In this document: piece after piece, positions 52,503-61,753 of the stretch
Layout: each line of letters starts with the position of its first letter
How positions within the stretch are numbered: the first letter of the stretch is position 1
Assembly: GCA_028819565.1 (NCBI GenBank)
Contig: JAPPLD010000008.1
Span: forward strand, 42,248-106,247
DNA length: 64,000 nucleotides
Source: Gammaproteobacteria bacterium
GTDB lineage: Bacteria > Pseudomonadota > Gammaproteobacteria > Poriferisulfidales > Poriferisulfidaceae
Reading direction: 5' to 3'
Program-made: the position numbers and the translations under genes
Notes under the pieces: model-generated
What the model was told of the DNA's origin: nothing
The model's input: the letters and a program-made list of their open reading frames with translations, nothing else
Database searches by the model: none

Positions 52503-53633
52503 CTAGTGCAGCCAAGACTTCAGGTTGTCTACGAAATGCCGCCCCCGCTTCAGCCAGGAATCGGCACGAGGGGAGTGTACCTCATTTCCGGTCAGGGACT
52601 CTTCCAATTCCTCCAGAAGCCTACGCTGTTCCGCATTCAGACTGACTGGGGTCTCGACGACCATGGTGCAAATCATGTCGCCCAAGGACGAGTCGCGAAC
52701 CGAACGAACTCCCTTGCCACGCAGGCGCAGCGGTACACCCGTCTGCGTCTCCGGAGGAATCTTCAGGTTCACGTGACCGTCCAGCGTCGGGATCTCGACA
52801 GTCCCGCCCAACGCCGCCATAGCAAAACTGATCGGCACATCGCAATGCAGGTTGTTCCCCTTGCGGCGGAACAGGCGGTGCTTGCGCACCCTCACCTCCA
52901 CGTACAAGTCTCCCGGCGCACCGCCACGCATGCCAGCCTCGCCTTCCCCGGCCAAGCGAACCCGGTCTCCCTGATCCACGCCCGCCGGGATCTTGACCCG
53001 TAGCGTGCGCGTCTTGCGTACGCGTCCTGCGCCATGGCAATCGTGGCAAGGCACGCGAATGATGCGGCCCTCGCCATGGCATTTCGGGCAGGTCTGGCGC
53101 AGAGTGAAGAAGCCTTGCTGGACCACCACCTCGCCGCGGCCCTGGCAAGTCGGGCAGGTTTCCGGCTGGGTGCCGGGCGCGCAACCGGAGCCATCACAGG
53201 TGTCGCACTGCATCGCCATCTCGACATCGATCTCGCGGGTTACCCCGAACACCGCTTCTTCCAGATCCAACTCAGCCCGGTAGGCCAGATCTGCGCCGCG
53301 TACTTCCGTACGGCCCCGGCTCGCCCGGCCGAACATGTCGCCGAACATGTCACCGAATATATCTTCGAACCCGCTGGCTGCCCCCGTGGTGCCGGACGCA
53401 CCCGAGGCCCCGACCGCATCGTGTCCGAAGCGGTCGTACAGGGAGCGTTTCTCGGAATCGGACAGGACGCCGTAGGCTTCCTGGATATCCCGGAACTTGC
53501 GGTCGGCGTCGGCGTCGTCCTTGTTGCGATCCGGGTGGTACTTCATGGCCAACCGGCGGTACGCCTTCTTGAGTTCCGCCTCGCTGACCTTTCGGTCGAC
53601 GCCTAGTACTTCATAGTAGTCGCGTTTGGCCAT
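52503..53633 (-). CDS. dnaJ: Chaperone protein DnaJ
   Basis: The 376-residue co-chaperone has the J domain with HPD ([11 protein letters not shown]), a Gly/Phe-rich linker ([21 protein letters not shown]) and four zinc-finger repeats ([32 protein letters not shown]). It stimulates DnaK ATPase and delivers substrates. It follows dnaK after 30 bases. Confidence 0.97.
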   Translation of the reverse strand: MAKRDYYEVLGVDRKVSEAELKKAYRRLAMKYHPDRNKDDADADRKFRDIQEAYGVLSDSEKRSLYDRFGHDAVGASGASGTTGAASGFEDIFGDMFGDMFGRASRGRTEVRGADLAYRAELDLEEAVFGVTREIDVEMAMQCDTCDGSGCAPGTQPETCPTCQGRGEVVVQQGFFTLRQTCPKCHGEGRIIRVPCHDCHGAGRVRKTRTLRVKIPAGVDQGDRVRLAGEGEAGMRGGAPGDLYVEVRVRKHRLFRRKGNNLHCDVPISFAMAALGGTVEIPTLDGHVNLKIPPETQTGVPLRLRGKGVRSVRDSSLGDMICTMVVETPVSLNAEQRRLLEELEESLTGNEVHSPRADSWLKRGRHFVDNLKSWLH

Positions 53634-53663
53634 CGGGCATGCGGCATCGAGCCCCCTCCAGGA

Positions 53664-55601
53664 TCAGGAAGACTTGCCGTTGCCCGCCTCGTCGACTTCG
53701 TCGAAGTCGGCATCCACTACGCCGTCATCGCTTTTTTCGGAGTCGGGCGGAGCCTGCTCGTCGGCGCTTGCCTTCTGCTGTGCCTCCTGATAGGCGCGCT
53801 GGGCAATGTCGCCACTGGCATCGGACAGGGCTTTCGTCTTCGCCTCGATGACCGCCAAGTCGTCGCCTTTCAGCGCTTCCTTCAGGTCGTTCGCGGCACT
53901 TTCCACCTGCGCACGCTCTTCGCCCGAGACCTTGTCGCCCAAGTCCTCCATCGCCCTAGTCGTGGCATGGATCAAGGCATCCGCGGTGTTGCGCGCCTGC
54001 ACCAGTTCCTGGAACTTGCGGTCTTCCTCGGCATGCGCCTCGGCGTCCTTGACCATCTGATCGATTTCATCATCCGACAGCCCGCTGGATGCCTTGATGA
54101 CAATCGACTGTTCCTTGCCGGTAGCTTTGTCCTTAGCTGAAACGCTGAGAATTCCGTTGGCGTCGATGTCGAAGGACACCTCGATCTGCGGCACGCCGCG
54201 CGGAGCAGGCGGCAAGTCGGTCAGGTCGAAACGGCCCAGCGACTTGTTAGCATCGGCACGCTCCCGCTCACCCTGCAGCACATGCACCGTGACCGCTGGC
54301 TGGTTATCCGCAGCCGTCGAGAACACCTGGGTCTGGGTGGTCGGAATGGTGGTGTTTTTCTCGATTAACTTGGTCATCACCCCACCCAAGGTTTCGATGC
54401 CAAGCGACAGCGGGGTCACGTCCAGCAACAGGACGTCCGTGACGTCGCCGCCAAGCACGCCGCCTTGGATGGCCGCACCAATCGCCACTGCCTCGTCGGG
54501 GTTGACATCCTTGCGCGGCGCCTTGCCGAACAGACCCTCGACCGCTTCCTGAACCTTCGGCATCCGGGTCTGGCCACCGACCAGAATCACTCCGGAAATG
54601 TCTCCGGCCGATACTCCGGCGTCCTTCATCGCGATCCGGCACGGTTCCAGGGTACCTTCGACCAAGTCCTCGACCAGGGATTCGAACTTGGCACGCGTGA
54701 TCTTCGCGTTCAAGTGCTTCGGCCCACTGGAGTCCGCCGTGATGTACGGCAGGTTCACCTCGGTCTGCTGTGCGCTGGACAACTCCACCTTGGCCTTCTC
54801 GGCTGCCTCTTTCAGGCGCTGAAGGGCAATCGGGTCATTGTGCAGGTCCACCCCGTACTCTTTCTGGAAGCCGTCCGATAGGAAATCGATCAGGCGCATG
54901 TCGAAATCTTCGCCGCCTAGGAAAGTGTTGCCATTGGTTGCCAGCACTTCGAACTGGTGTTCGCCGTCGACTTCGGCGATCTCGATGATCGAGATGTCGA
55001 AGGTCCCGCCACCGAGATCGTATACCGCGATCTTGGTGTCGCCGTGCTTCTTGTCCATGCCGTAGGCCAACGCCGCTGCGGTCGGCTCGTTGATGATGCG
55101 CCGGACCTCGAGCCCGGCGATGCGCCCGGCATCCTTGGTCGCCTGACGCTGCGAGTCGTTGAAATACGCCGGCACTGTGATGACCGCCTCGGTCACTTCC
55201 TCGCCCAAGTACTCCTCGGCCGTCTGCTTCATCTTGCCGAGCACCCGCGCGGAAATTTCCGGCGGCGCCATCTTCTTCCCCTGTGCCTCGACCCAGGCAT
55301 CGCCGTTGTCGGCCTTGACGATGGAGAACGGCACCAGCTTGATGTCCTTCTGGACTTCGCCCTCGTCGAAGCGCCGGCCGATCAGCCGCTTGACCGCGAA
55401 CACCGTGTGTTCCGGGTTGGTCACCGCCTGACGCTTGGCAGTCTGCCCAACCAGCACCTCGCCACCGTCCTCGGTGAACGCCACGATCGATGGCGTGGTC
55501 CGATCACCTTCGCTGTTTTCGATGACGCGCGCACCCGAACCCTCCATCACTGCGACGCAGGAGTTCGTGGTTCCCAGATCAATACCGATTATCTTTCCCA
55601 T
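53664..55601 (-). CDS. dnaK: Chaperone protein DnaK (Hsp70)
   Basis: The 645-residue Hsp70 begins with [16 protein letters not shown] and has the [13 protein letters not shown] and [15 protein letters not shown] nucleotide-binding motifs, then the substrate-binding domain and an acidic tail ([13 protein letters not shown]). It folds and protects proteins with DnaJ and GrpE. It lies between grpE and dnaJ, the standard heat-shock order. Confidence 0.98.
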   Translation of the reverse strand: MGKIIGIDLGTTNSCVAVMEGSGARVIENSEGDRTTPSIVAFTEDGGEVLVGQTAKRQAVTNPEHTVFAVKRLIGRRFDEGEVQKDIKLVPFSIVKADNGDAWVEAQGKKMAPPEISARVLGKMKQTAEEYLGEEVTEAVITVPAYFNDSQRQATKDAGRIAGLEVRRIINEPTAAALAYGMDKKHGDTKIAVYDLGGGTFDISIIEIAEVDGEHQFEVLATNGNTFLGGEDFDMRLIDFLSDGFQKEYGVDLHNDPIALQRLKEAAEKAKVELSSAQQTEVNLPYITADSSGPKHLNAKITRAKFESLVEDLVEGTLEPCRIAMKDAGVSAGDISGVILVGGQTRMPKVQEAVEGLFGKAPRKDVNPDEAVAIGAAIQGGVLGGDVTDVLLLDVTPLSLGIETLGGVMTKLIEKNTTIPTTQTQVFSTAADNQPAVTVHVLQGERERADANKSLGRFDLTDLPPAPRGVPQIEVSFDIDANGILSVSAKDKATGKEQSIVIKASSGLSDDEIDQMVKDAEAHAEEDRKFQELVQARNTADALIHATTRAMEDLGDKVSGEERAQVESAANDLKEALKGDDLAVIEAKTKALSDASGDIAQRAYQEAQQKASADEQAPPDSEKSDDGVVDADFDEVDEAGNGKSS

Positions 55602-55670
55602 GAGGTTCTGTTCTCCCAGATCGGCCGATACGGCCGGTTAGTTCATAAATGCGGATTAATAGGTGAAAAA

Positions 55671-56285
55671 TCAAGTTGGATCTGCGGTTTCGTCCGCGGA
55701 TCCGGAGCCGGTCTCTTCGCTTTCTTTACTCGGTTCCTCCGACGCCACCACCACCCGGGCCGGGCGCAGCAACCGATCCTGCAGCCGGTAGCCCTTGCGG
55801 AACACCTCCATCACGCTCCCGGGGGCAAATTCCCCGGTGGGCTGCATCGCCACTGCTTCATGCAGATTTGGGTCGAATATTTCTCCTGATGGATCAATCA
55901 CTTCAATCGAGAACTTGTCAAATATATTAGCCATGTGCCGCAGGGTCAATGCCTGCCCTTCCCGCACGGCCTCCGGGACGCCCTCGTCCCGCATCATCGC
56001 GTCCTGGGCTTCTTCCATTGCATCCAGGATTTCCAGCAGTTCGCGCGCCAGCGGTTCGACGCGGTAGCGCGCCGCCGCCTCGCGCTCACGCTCGTGGCGC
56101 TTCTGCAGATTCACCAGTTCCGCCTGCGTCCGAGCCAGCGCGTCCTGAAGCTGCTGCACTTCTTCGCGCAGGCTCTCGACCTCCGACTCTTCTTCGGGCT
56201 GATCCGGGGAAGTCTCCTCGGATTTCGGCTCCTCGGACTTGGCCGCCTTCTTCGGCGAAGGTTTTTTCGATTTGGTGGGTGTCAT
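55671..56285 (-). CDS. grpE: Nucleotide exchange factor GrpE
   Basis: The 204-residue protein starts with a Lys/Glu-rich flexible segment, then a long coiled coil (LREEVQQLQDALARTQAELVNLQKRHERE) and the C-terminal beta domain (NLHEAVAMQPTGEFAPGSVMEVFRKGYRLQDRLLRPARVVV). It releases ADP from DnaK. A sigma-32-like promoter lies 28-60 bases upstream of its start. Confidence 0.96.
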   Translation of the reverse strand: MTPTKSKKPSPKKAAKSEEPKSEETSPDQPEEESEVESLREEVQQLQDALARTQAELVNLQKRHEREREAAARYRVEPLARELLEILDAMEEAQDAMMRDEGVPEAVREGQALTLRHMANIFDKFSIEVIDPSGEIFDPNLHEAVAMQPTGEFAPGSVMEVFRKGYRLQDRLLRPARVVVASEEPSKESEETGSGSADETADPT

Positions 56286-56312
56286 GAGGCTGGAAGCGGC
56301 GAATTGCCGTTA

Positions 56313-56345
56313 ATTATGGGTGAGCGATCGCACGGATTCAAGGGG
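56313..56345 (-). promoter_or_regulatory. Sigma-32 heat-shock promoter for grpE-dnaK-dnaJ
   Basis: On the minus strand CCCCTTGAA and ACCCATAAT are separated by 15 bases. This closely matches the sigma-32 consensus (CCCTTGAA, 13-17 bases, CCCCATNT) and lies just upstream of grpE. The operon is thus probably heat-induced as in other gammaproteobacteria. Confidence 0.75.
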
Positions 56346-56415
56346 TCGCTGCCGCCGAATGATCCTCCTTGCAAGCAGTACAATACAGTTCCGACCAAAC
56401 ACCGGACAAATTCTG

Positions 56416-57279
56416 ATGGCCGAATTCAGGCGCATCGGCATCATCTCCCGCCCCAGCCGAAAAACCACCGCCGAATCCATCCGGCGGGTCGCCCGGCTGG
56501 TCAAGAAGAAAGACTGCGAGTTGCTGGTGGACGAAGAGACCGCCCGCGTGCTCGAAACATCGGAGGGACTGGAGTTGCCGGAACTGGCCGAACAGGCCGA
56601 CCTCGGCGTGGTCGTCGGGGGAGACGGCACGTTGTTGCGAGCAGTTCGCCACCTGGCGCCGCGCAATGTCCCGGTCTGCGGTGTCAACCGCGGTCGGCTG
56701 GGTTTCCTGGCGGACATCTATCCGGAACAGATTCCGAGCGTCCTGGGCGCGATCCTGGATGGCGAATACGAGATCGACCAGCGTTCGATACTGGTCGGCG
56801 AGGTGCTGCGCGGCGACGAGCAGTTGTGTGTCTCGGACGCGCTCAACGACGTGGTGATCCACAGCTACCGGGACTTGCACATGATCGAACTGCAGACCTT
56901 GATAAGCGGGCGCCCGCTGAGTTCACTGCGCGCGGACGGGCTGATCATTTCCACGCCGACCGGCTCCACCGCCTACGCCATGTCCGGCGGCGGTCCGATC
57001 CTGCACCCGTCACTGCAAGTGCTGGTGATGGTGCCAATCTGTCCGCACATGCTGAGCAGCCGTCCAATCGTGGTCGATCTGGACAGCGAAATCGAATTGG
57101 AAGTGATCGGTCGCCCGGAAAGTCGCGGGGTAGTATCGTTCGACGGCGCGGCCAACCAGGAATTGACGGTCGGCGACCGCATCCGAATCCGCCGGCAGGA
57201 TTATCCGTTGAACCTGATCCAGCCCAAGGGTCACGACTACTACGAAATTCTGCGGCGCAAGCTATCCTGGAACCTTTAG
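56416..57279 (+). CDS. nadK: NAD kinase
   Basis: From the ATG at 56416 the protein has 287 residues, starting RRIGIISRP. VVGGDGTLLRAVR is the conserved GGDG motif, and STPTGSTAYAMSGGGPI and the LSSRPIVVDL segment follow. It makes NADP from NAD and ATP. It is divergent from grpE and precedes recN, the usual gammaproteobacterial order. A longer upstream start would run through the heat-shock promoter and is rejected. Confidence 0.95.
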   Translation: MAEFRRIGIISRPSRKTTAESIRRVARLVKKKDCELLVDEETARVLETSEGLELPELAEQADLGVVVGGDGTLLRAVRHLAPRNVPVCGVNRGRLGFLADIYPEQIPSVLGAILDGEYEIDQRSILVGEVLRGDEQLCVSDALNDVVIHSYRDLHMIELQTLISGRPLSSLRADGLIISTPTGSTAYAMSGGGPILHPSLQVLVMVPICPHMLSSRPIVVDLDSEIELEVIGRPESRGVVSFDGAANQELTVGDRIRIRRQDYPLNLIQPKGHDYYEILRRKLSWNL

Positions 57280-57285
57280 TCGCCG

Positions 57286-58956
57286 ATGCTGCGTGCCCTG
57301 ACGATCCGCGGTCTGGCCGTCATCGAGAAGCTGGACCTGGAGTTTCATCCGGGCTTGAGCGTCTTCAGCGGGGAGACTGGGGCCGGTAAATCCATCCTGG
57401 TCGGCGCCATCGGCCTCGTGCTCGGCAACCGCGCGACCCAGAACCTGATCCGCCGCGATGCCGAACGGGCGGAAATCACTCTGGAATGCGACCCCACCGC
57501 GCGGCCTGAAGCCCGAGCATGGTTGGAGCAACATGAATTCGATTTCGACGACGGACTGCTGTTGCGGCGCGTCATTTCCCGAAGCGGCTCTTCTCGCGCC
57601 TACATCAACGATACGCCCGCCTCGGCCGGGACGCTACGCGAGATCGGCCAACAGCTGATCGAAATCCATGGCCAGCAGGAACACCAGCGTCTGCTGCGCC
57701 GGGATCAGCAGCGAATCATTTTGGATGCCGCCTGCAAGCATGGCAAAACACTGGCGGCACTGGCCGACTGCTACCAGCGCTGGAGCGAGATGCGGACGCG
57801 GCTGGATGCGCTCAGCGGTGATGCCGAACGCCATGCCCAAGCCTTGTCCCTGCTGAAGTTCCAAGTCGAGGAACTCAATGCCCTGGGACTCGAGGACGGA
57901 ACGTACGAGGATCTGGATGCACGGCAGCATACGCTTGCTGGTGCAGACGAACTGAAAGTGCTCTGCGAAGAGTTGATCGACATCTTGTACGAACACGATG
58001 AGCATGCCGAATACGCGCGGCTGGCTGCCGCTGCGGAGCGGCTGGAGCAAGCGGCGCAAATCGACCCGAAACTGGAGCCAGCCCGGGAACTGCTGCCGCA
58101 AGCGATGAACTGTGTGGAAGAAGCCGTTGGGCTTTTGCGCGCGGCGTTGGATCGAATAGACCTGGATCCCGAAAGCCTGGCTGAAGTCGAACAGCGCCTG
58201 GGTGCCATCCACGATCTGGCCCGCAAGCACCAGGTCGCGCCAAGGGAACTATGGCGGCAAGCCCGGGACCTGAACGAAAAGCTGGAGCAATGGCAATCGC
58301 CGGAATACGATGCCGAAGCGCTGGCCGAAGAGGTCGCTCGACTGGAACAGGACTATCTCGGCTTGGCTCAAAAGGTGCATCAAGCCCGTGCCAAAACAGC
58401 CGAACGCGTCTCTGGGCAAGTCACCGAGGTCTTGCAGCAACTCGGCATGCCGCACAGTGAATTCCGAATCGAAGTAAGTCATGATCCGCAACGCGCTTTC
58501 GGACCGAATGGGTTGGATGAGATCGACTACCGCCTGGCCACCGGTCCCGGGCAGAACCCGGGCCCGATCAGTGCAATTGCTTCGGGTGGCGAACTGTCAC
58601 GCTTATCGCTCGCCATCCAGCAATCGCTAACCAGTGGCGACGAGCCGCCGGTCATGATCTTCGACGAAGTGGATGCAGGCATCGGCGGCGGAGCTGCGGA
58701 GATCGTTGGACAGTTGTTGGGCCAACTCGCCGAACGCCTGCAGGTACTGTGCGTGACGCACCTGCCACAAGTTGCCGTGCAGGCCCATCACCAGTACTGC
58801 GTACGCAAGCACGGTGGCGTGCGAACCGAAGTCGCGTTGCTCGACCGGGAGGGCCGAGTGGAAGAACTCGCCCGCATGCTCTCGGGGGTCGAGAAAACCC
58901 GCACGGCGCGCGAACATGCCGAAGCGTTGCTTCAGCACAGTCACGGCAGTGTCTGA
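57286..58956 (+). CDS. recN: DNA repair protein RecN
   Basis: The 556-residue SMC-like protein has Walker A GETGAGKSILVGAI near the N-terminus, a long central coiled coil, the ABC signature SGGELSRLSLAIQ, and Walker B with FDEVDAGIGGGAAEIVG. It acts early in double-strand break repair with RecA. No LexA box was clearly seen in the six-base gap from nadK, so it may depend on the nadK transcript. Confidence 0.96.
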   Translation: MLRALTIRGLAVIEKLDLEFHPGLSVFSGETGAGKSILVGAIGLVLGNRATQNLIRRDAERAEITLECDPTARPEARAWLEQHEFDFDDGLLLRRVISRSGSSRAYINDTPASAGTLREIGQQLIEIHGQQEHQRLLRRDQQRIILDAACKHGKTLAALADCYQRWSEMRTRLDALSGDAERHAQALSLLKFQVEELNALGLEDGTYEDLDARQHTLAGADELKVLCEELIDILYEHDEHAEYARLAAAAERLEQAAQIDPKLEPARELLPQAMNCVEEAVGLLRAALDRIDLDPESLAEVEQRLGAIHDLARKHQVAPRELWRQARDLNEKLEQWQSPEYDAEALAEEVARLEQDYLGLAQKVHQARAKTAERVSGQVTEVLQQLGMPHSEFRIEVSHDPQRAFGPNGLDEIDYRLATGPGQNPGPISAIASGGELSRLSLAIQQSLTSGDEPPVMIFDEVDAGIGGGAAEIVGQLLGQLAERLQVLCVTHLPQVAVQAHHQYCVRKHGGVRTEVALLDREGRVEELARMLSGVEKTRTAREHAEALLQHSHGSV

Positions 58957-58972
58957 CTGCTAGAATTCGACC

Positions 58973-59521
58973 ATGGAAATTTTTTCGGCTCGGACGGCTC
59001 TCGCCCGCCTGACGCTGCTGTGCGGTTGCATGATGGCGACAGGTTGCGAATACATGCTGCCGGAAGGCATCGAACTGGGCCAGCACCGAGTTGCCATACA
59101 ACAAGGCAACACCCTAACGGAAGAATCCATCCGAAACCTGCGCATCGACATGGATGCCAAGCAGGTGCTGTTCCTGCTCGGAACCCCCATGGTCATGGAT
59201 GCATTCCATCCCAACCGTTGGGACTATCCGCTTTACGTGGAAGCGGCGGAACCCGGCGAGAAATCCCGATTGGACGTAGTCAGCCTGTATTTCAAGGGCG
59301 GTCGACTCAAGGAAGTCCGCAGGTTGGTGCGGATCGATCCCGAGGTGGCAAGCATCGAACCTGGCGGTGAGATTGACGTCGAGGCCGAGTGGTTTGAACC
59401 CGGCGATGCCCTTGCCGTGGAAGAGACGGGCGAAGCCGAGGTTCCGAGCCCTGATGCGCCCGTCCCCGAGATGCTCGAGGATGAAGCCGTTGCGGAACCC
59501 GAACAGACACCGCGGAACTAA
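58973..59521 (+). CDS. bamE: Outer membrane assembly lipoprotein BamE, long tail
   Basis: The 182-residue lipoprotein has lipobox MATGC, Cys25 being the likely lipid site. The BamE/SmpA fold follows, with QQGNTLTEESIRNLRIDMDAKQVLFLLGTP and NRWDYPLYV. It is part of the Bam complex that inserts beta-barrel proteins. Residues after about 120 form an acidic Glu/Pro/Ala-rich tail that E. coli BamE (about 113 residues) lacks. It follows recN as usual, but fur is not next to it. Confidence 0.92.
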   Translation: MEIFSARTALARLTLLCGCMMATGCEYMLPEGIELGQHRVAIQQGNTLTEESIRNLRIDMDAKQVLFLLGTPMVMDAFHPNRWDYPLYVEAAEPGEKSRLDVVSLYFKGGRLKEVRRLVRIDPEVASIEPGGEIDVEAEWFEPGDALAVEETGEAEVPSPDAPVPEMLEDEAVAEPEQTPRN

Positions 59522-59676
59522 AAATAGCCCACAAAAAAACTTATCGCTCAACACTTACCGAAAGAAAATGAATACTTCATCCATTTGGGAACTTGTCTTG
59601 CCCGACAAGAGAATGGCAAAAAGGCTAAAATGAACACCACCTCATCCCCAGAAGGGGTCCATGCTGTGAGGAAATT

Positions 59677-59829
59677 ATGGATAAATCAAAGACTCCAAAT
59701 GCGGCAGAGCGACTTCAGGAAGTGTCGCGCCAGTTAGATAGACTGCTTAAATCTGGGCGCACTAAGAGCATCCCTGCCGAACACAAGAAAGAATTGCATA
59801 CGCACTCTGGTTCTAAACAACGCAGTTGA
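59677..59829 (+). CDS. Small 50-residue hypothetical protein
   Basis: An ATG at 59677, preceded by a good GAGGAAATT ribosome-binding site, opens a 50-residue highly charged helical protein beginning MDKSKTPNAAERLQEVSRQL. Its stop is two bases from the convergent alarmone-synthetase-like gene. I recognise no family. Length is short, so the call rests on the ribosome-binding site and codon pattern. Confidence 0.45.
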   Translation: MDKSKTPNAAERLQEVSRQLDRLLKSGRTKSIPAEHKKELHTHSGSKQRS

Positions 59830-59831
59830 TT

Positions 59832-60908
59832 TCACTGCGTGGCTTTCTTGACTGCCCGTAGGAATGCAGTCGTATCCAAGTAGTAGTTTGGATAGGCAGA
59901 CTTAAGTTTGGAAAGCGAATCAACCGAAACGAGAACAACCTGCAACGATGGGTTGCTGCGCGCTTTTTTCTCGAAATGCAGATAAATTTTAGATGCTCCC
60001 TCAGCATTGTCGTGTGCAAATGTCCTGACTTCGATACGTTTCTCGTCCGTATTTAGGACGAGAAGAGACTGTCCTTCCTGATAGGGCTTTTCATATTCGC
60101 TGATCTTGGTGACCTGAAGGGTTTCTCGATACCCCCTCAACACATCTTCCACTTGGAGACTCTCGCATAGCGATACGAGTTCTTCTCTCAGTTCAACTTT
60201 CGTAAGGGGTATATCATCAACAAGATACGGGCGTTCCTGTCGCGCAATTGCTGTGCCCATAAGTGTGAAAAATCGTTTCCAAGAGTCCTCCCCCACATCG
60301 GACTTCAAGGCTTGACCTGTAAACGTCGAGACTGTTTCCACCGCGGTTGCCCATGCGTGCTGCATACGCGACCGCAATTGAATCTCTATGCGCAAACCGT
60401 TATATTTGCTGCTCCGCTCCGAGGCACTTCGATATTTGAAGATCAGGTGATAGCTACGGTATCCATCCGGCTTAGGTTTATTTATGTAGTCATGATACCT
60501 AGTGAGTTCCATGCGGTTTCTAGGGTTCTTCCTGATGCCGCTCATGTAGATTTCCGCCAGTTTGGCCACTTGTTCTGCATTTCCCAGAATTGCCCGGCAC
60601 CCGCCGATGTCCTGCATTCGAGAAAGCTGCATCTTCTCGAACCGCCTAAGCTTCAGAGAGATTGAGTCCAGCCGTTTCAACCGTTGAGCCACCAGCGCCT
60701 TTTCATCGACTTTTTGCGCTCTTCTCAATAGGGTCTTACCTATCATGTACAGAGGATAACCATGAGACGAGCGCCAGTTATTGATGATGGCCAGCGCTTG
60801 ATCCCATTCTTCTTGGCTTACTGCTTCAGACTTGTCTGCATCCTGAGCAAGGAGCTGACCCGCCTTATCAACCTGGCTGCGTGAATATTTTGGTTCTGTC
60901 CAGGCCAT
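59832..60908 (-). CDS. RelA/SpoT synthetase-domain protein
   Basis: The 358-residue protein has a RelA/SpoT synthetase fold: YPLYMIGKTLLRRA, RMQDIGGCRAIL at 97-108, DYINKPKPDGYRSYHL at 140-155 and EIQLRSRMQHAWA at 175-187. It has no HD hydrolase, TGS or ACT domains. A C-terminal half of unknown type follows from about residue 220. It could make (p)ppGpp or act as a nucleotide-modifying toxin, as several small alarmone synthetase-like proteins do. It lies between bamE and rnfH, a place where relatives do not have it, so it is probably acquired. Confidence 0.78.
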   Translation of the reverse strand: MAWTEPKYSRSQVDKAGQLLAQDADKSEAVSQEEWDQALAIINNWRSSHGYPLYMIGKTLLRRAQKVDEKALVAQRLKRLDSISLKLRRFEKMQLSRMQDIGGCRAILGNAEQVAKLAEIYMSGIRKNPRNRMELTRYHDYINKPKPDGYRSYHLIFKYRSASERSSKYNGLRIEIQLRSRMQHAWATAVETVSTFTGQALKSDVGEDSWKRFFTLMGTAIARQERPYLVDDIPLTKVELREELVSLCESLQVEDVLRGYRETLQVTKISEYEKPYQEGQSLLVLNTDEKRIEVRTFAHDNAEGASKIYLHFEKKARSNPSLQVVLVSVDSLSKLKSAYPNYYLDTTAFLRAVKKATQ

Positions 60909-61032
60909 GACTTTTGATCGTATCGGTTCGAGAGCAATTATGCACTACCCTTTGCCAAAGGTTTTTCGTTGCTTTTTAAAGGCATCGATTGCAGATACTT
61001 GTTCCTTATTCCATCACCATTAAACCGAACCT

Positions 61033-61311
61033 TTAGCCCTTTCGGGTTTTTTCCGCCGCCGCTCTACGGCGGCGCGCTTCCTGCGGTGACATCCTCAGCG
61101 GCGGGCAAATCTCAAGCCGGTCACCCTCCTGCAATACATAATCGAGAGAAACCTCGCGTCCGAACACGCCGAACCCCCACTCGCCCTTTTCCTCTTCCGG
61201 CTCCATCCAACCGAAACGAATTAACGCCTCCGACACGCACGTCCCTTCCGGCAGCGTCAGGGTTTGTGCCTCCGGACGCGGCGCGCTCGCATCAACAACT
61301 TCAATCTCCAT
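61033..61311 (-). CDS. rnfH: RnfH family protein
   Basis: The ATG at 61311 gives 92 residues starting MEIEVVDAS. The ubiquitin-like RnfH/UPF0125 pattern is present, with LTLPEGTCVSEALIRFGW, GVFGREVSLDYVLQEGDRLEICPPL and a basic tail. The molecular function is unclear; the name comes from linkage to the Rnf complex in some bacteria. It overlaps ratA by 11 bases, the standard ratA-rnfH pair. Confidence 0.88.
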   Translation of the reverse strand: MEIEVVDASAPRPEAQTLTLPEGTCVSEALIRFGWMEPEEEKGEWGFGVFGREVSLDYVLQEGDRLEICPPLRMSPQEARRRRAAAEKTRKG

Positions 61312-61741
61312 CTCCGCTCCGCGCACGCCGGTGCGCTTCAGCGACAAACGACTGCACCAGCCGATTGCACACCTCGGCGAAGACGACCGGCAGCAGCAGG
61401 AAGCGGAGCGACCCCTTGACCTCGAACTCCATGTCCAGCGCGACCCGGCAGCCATGCGGCTGCTCGGTGAACGTCCAAACCCCGTGCAGGTGCTGGAACG
61501 GGCCATCTTGCAGATGCATGTCGACGCGTTCGTTCGGAATCAGCGCATTGCGCGTGGTGAAAGACGTGTGCAGGCCGCTTCGGGCCAAGGTCAATCGAGC
61601 TGTTACTTCGTCCTCTCCGCGGCTCAGCACATCCGCCTGGGGGCACCATGGGAGGAATTTCGGATAGGATTCGACATCGTTGACCAGATCGTACATCCGG
61701 GACGCTGGATACGGCACCCGGGCTTCGCGATGGATGTGCAC
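61301..61741 (-). CDS. ratA: RatA / coenzyme Q-binding START-domain protein
   Basis: The 146-residue protein has the START-like fold of RatA/COQ10: YDLVNDVESYPKFLPWCPQADVL near the N-terminus and FLLLPVVFAEVCNRLVQSFV near the end. E. coli RatA was described as blocking 70S ribosome formation, but relatives bind ubiquinone, so its main role is uncertain. smpB, often divergent from ratA, is not here; an SNF transporter lies upstream on the same strand. Confidence 0.9.
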   Translation of the reverse strand: MHIHREARVPYPASRMYDLVNDVESYPKFLPWCPQADVLSRGEDEVTARLTLARSGLHTSFTTRNALIPNERVDMHLQDGPFQHLHGVWTFTEQPHGCRVALDMEFEVKGSLRFLLLPVVFAEVCNRLVQSFVAEAHRRARSGDGD

Positions 61742-61753
61742 GGGGTCAGCCGG

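Noticed and set aside
59641..59660. CCCC-AGAA-GGGG hairpin after bamE as a terminator
   Set aside because: The stem is only four bases and no T-run follows, so it is too weak to call.
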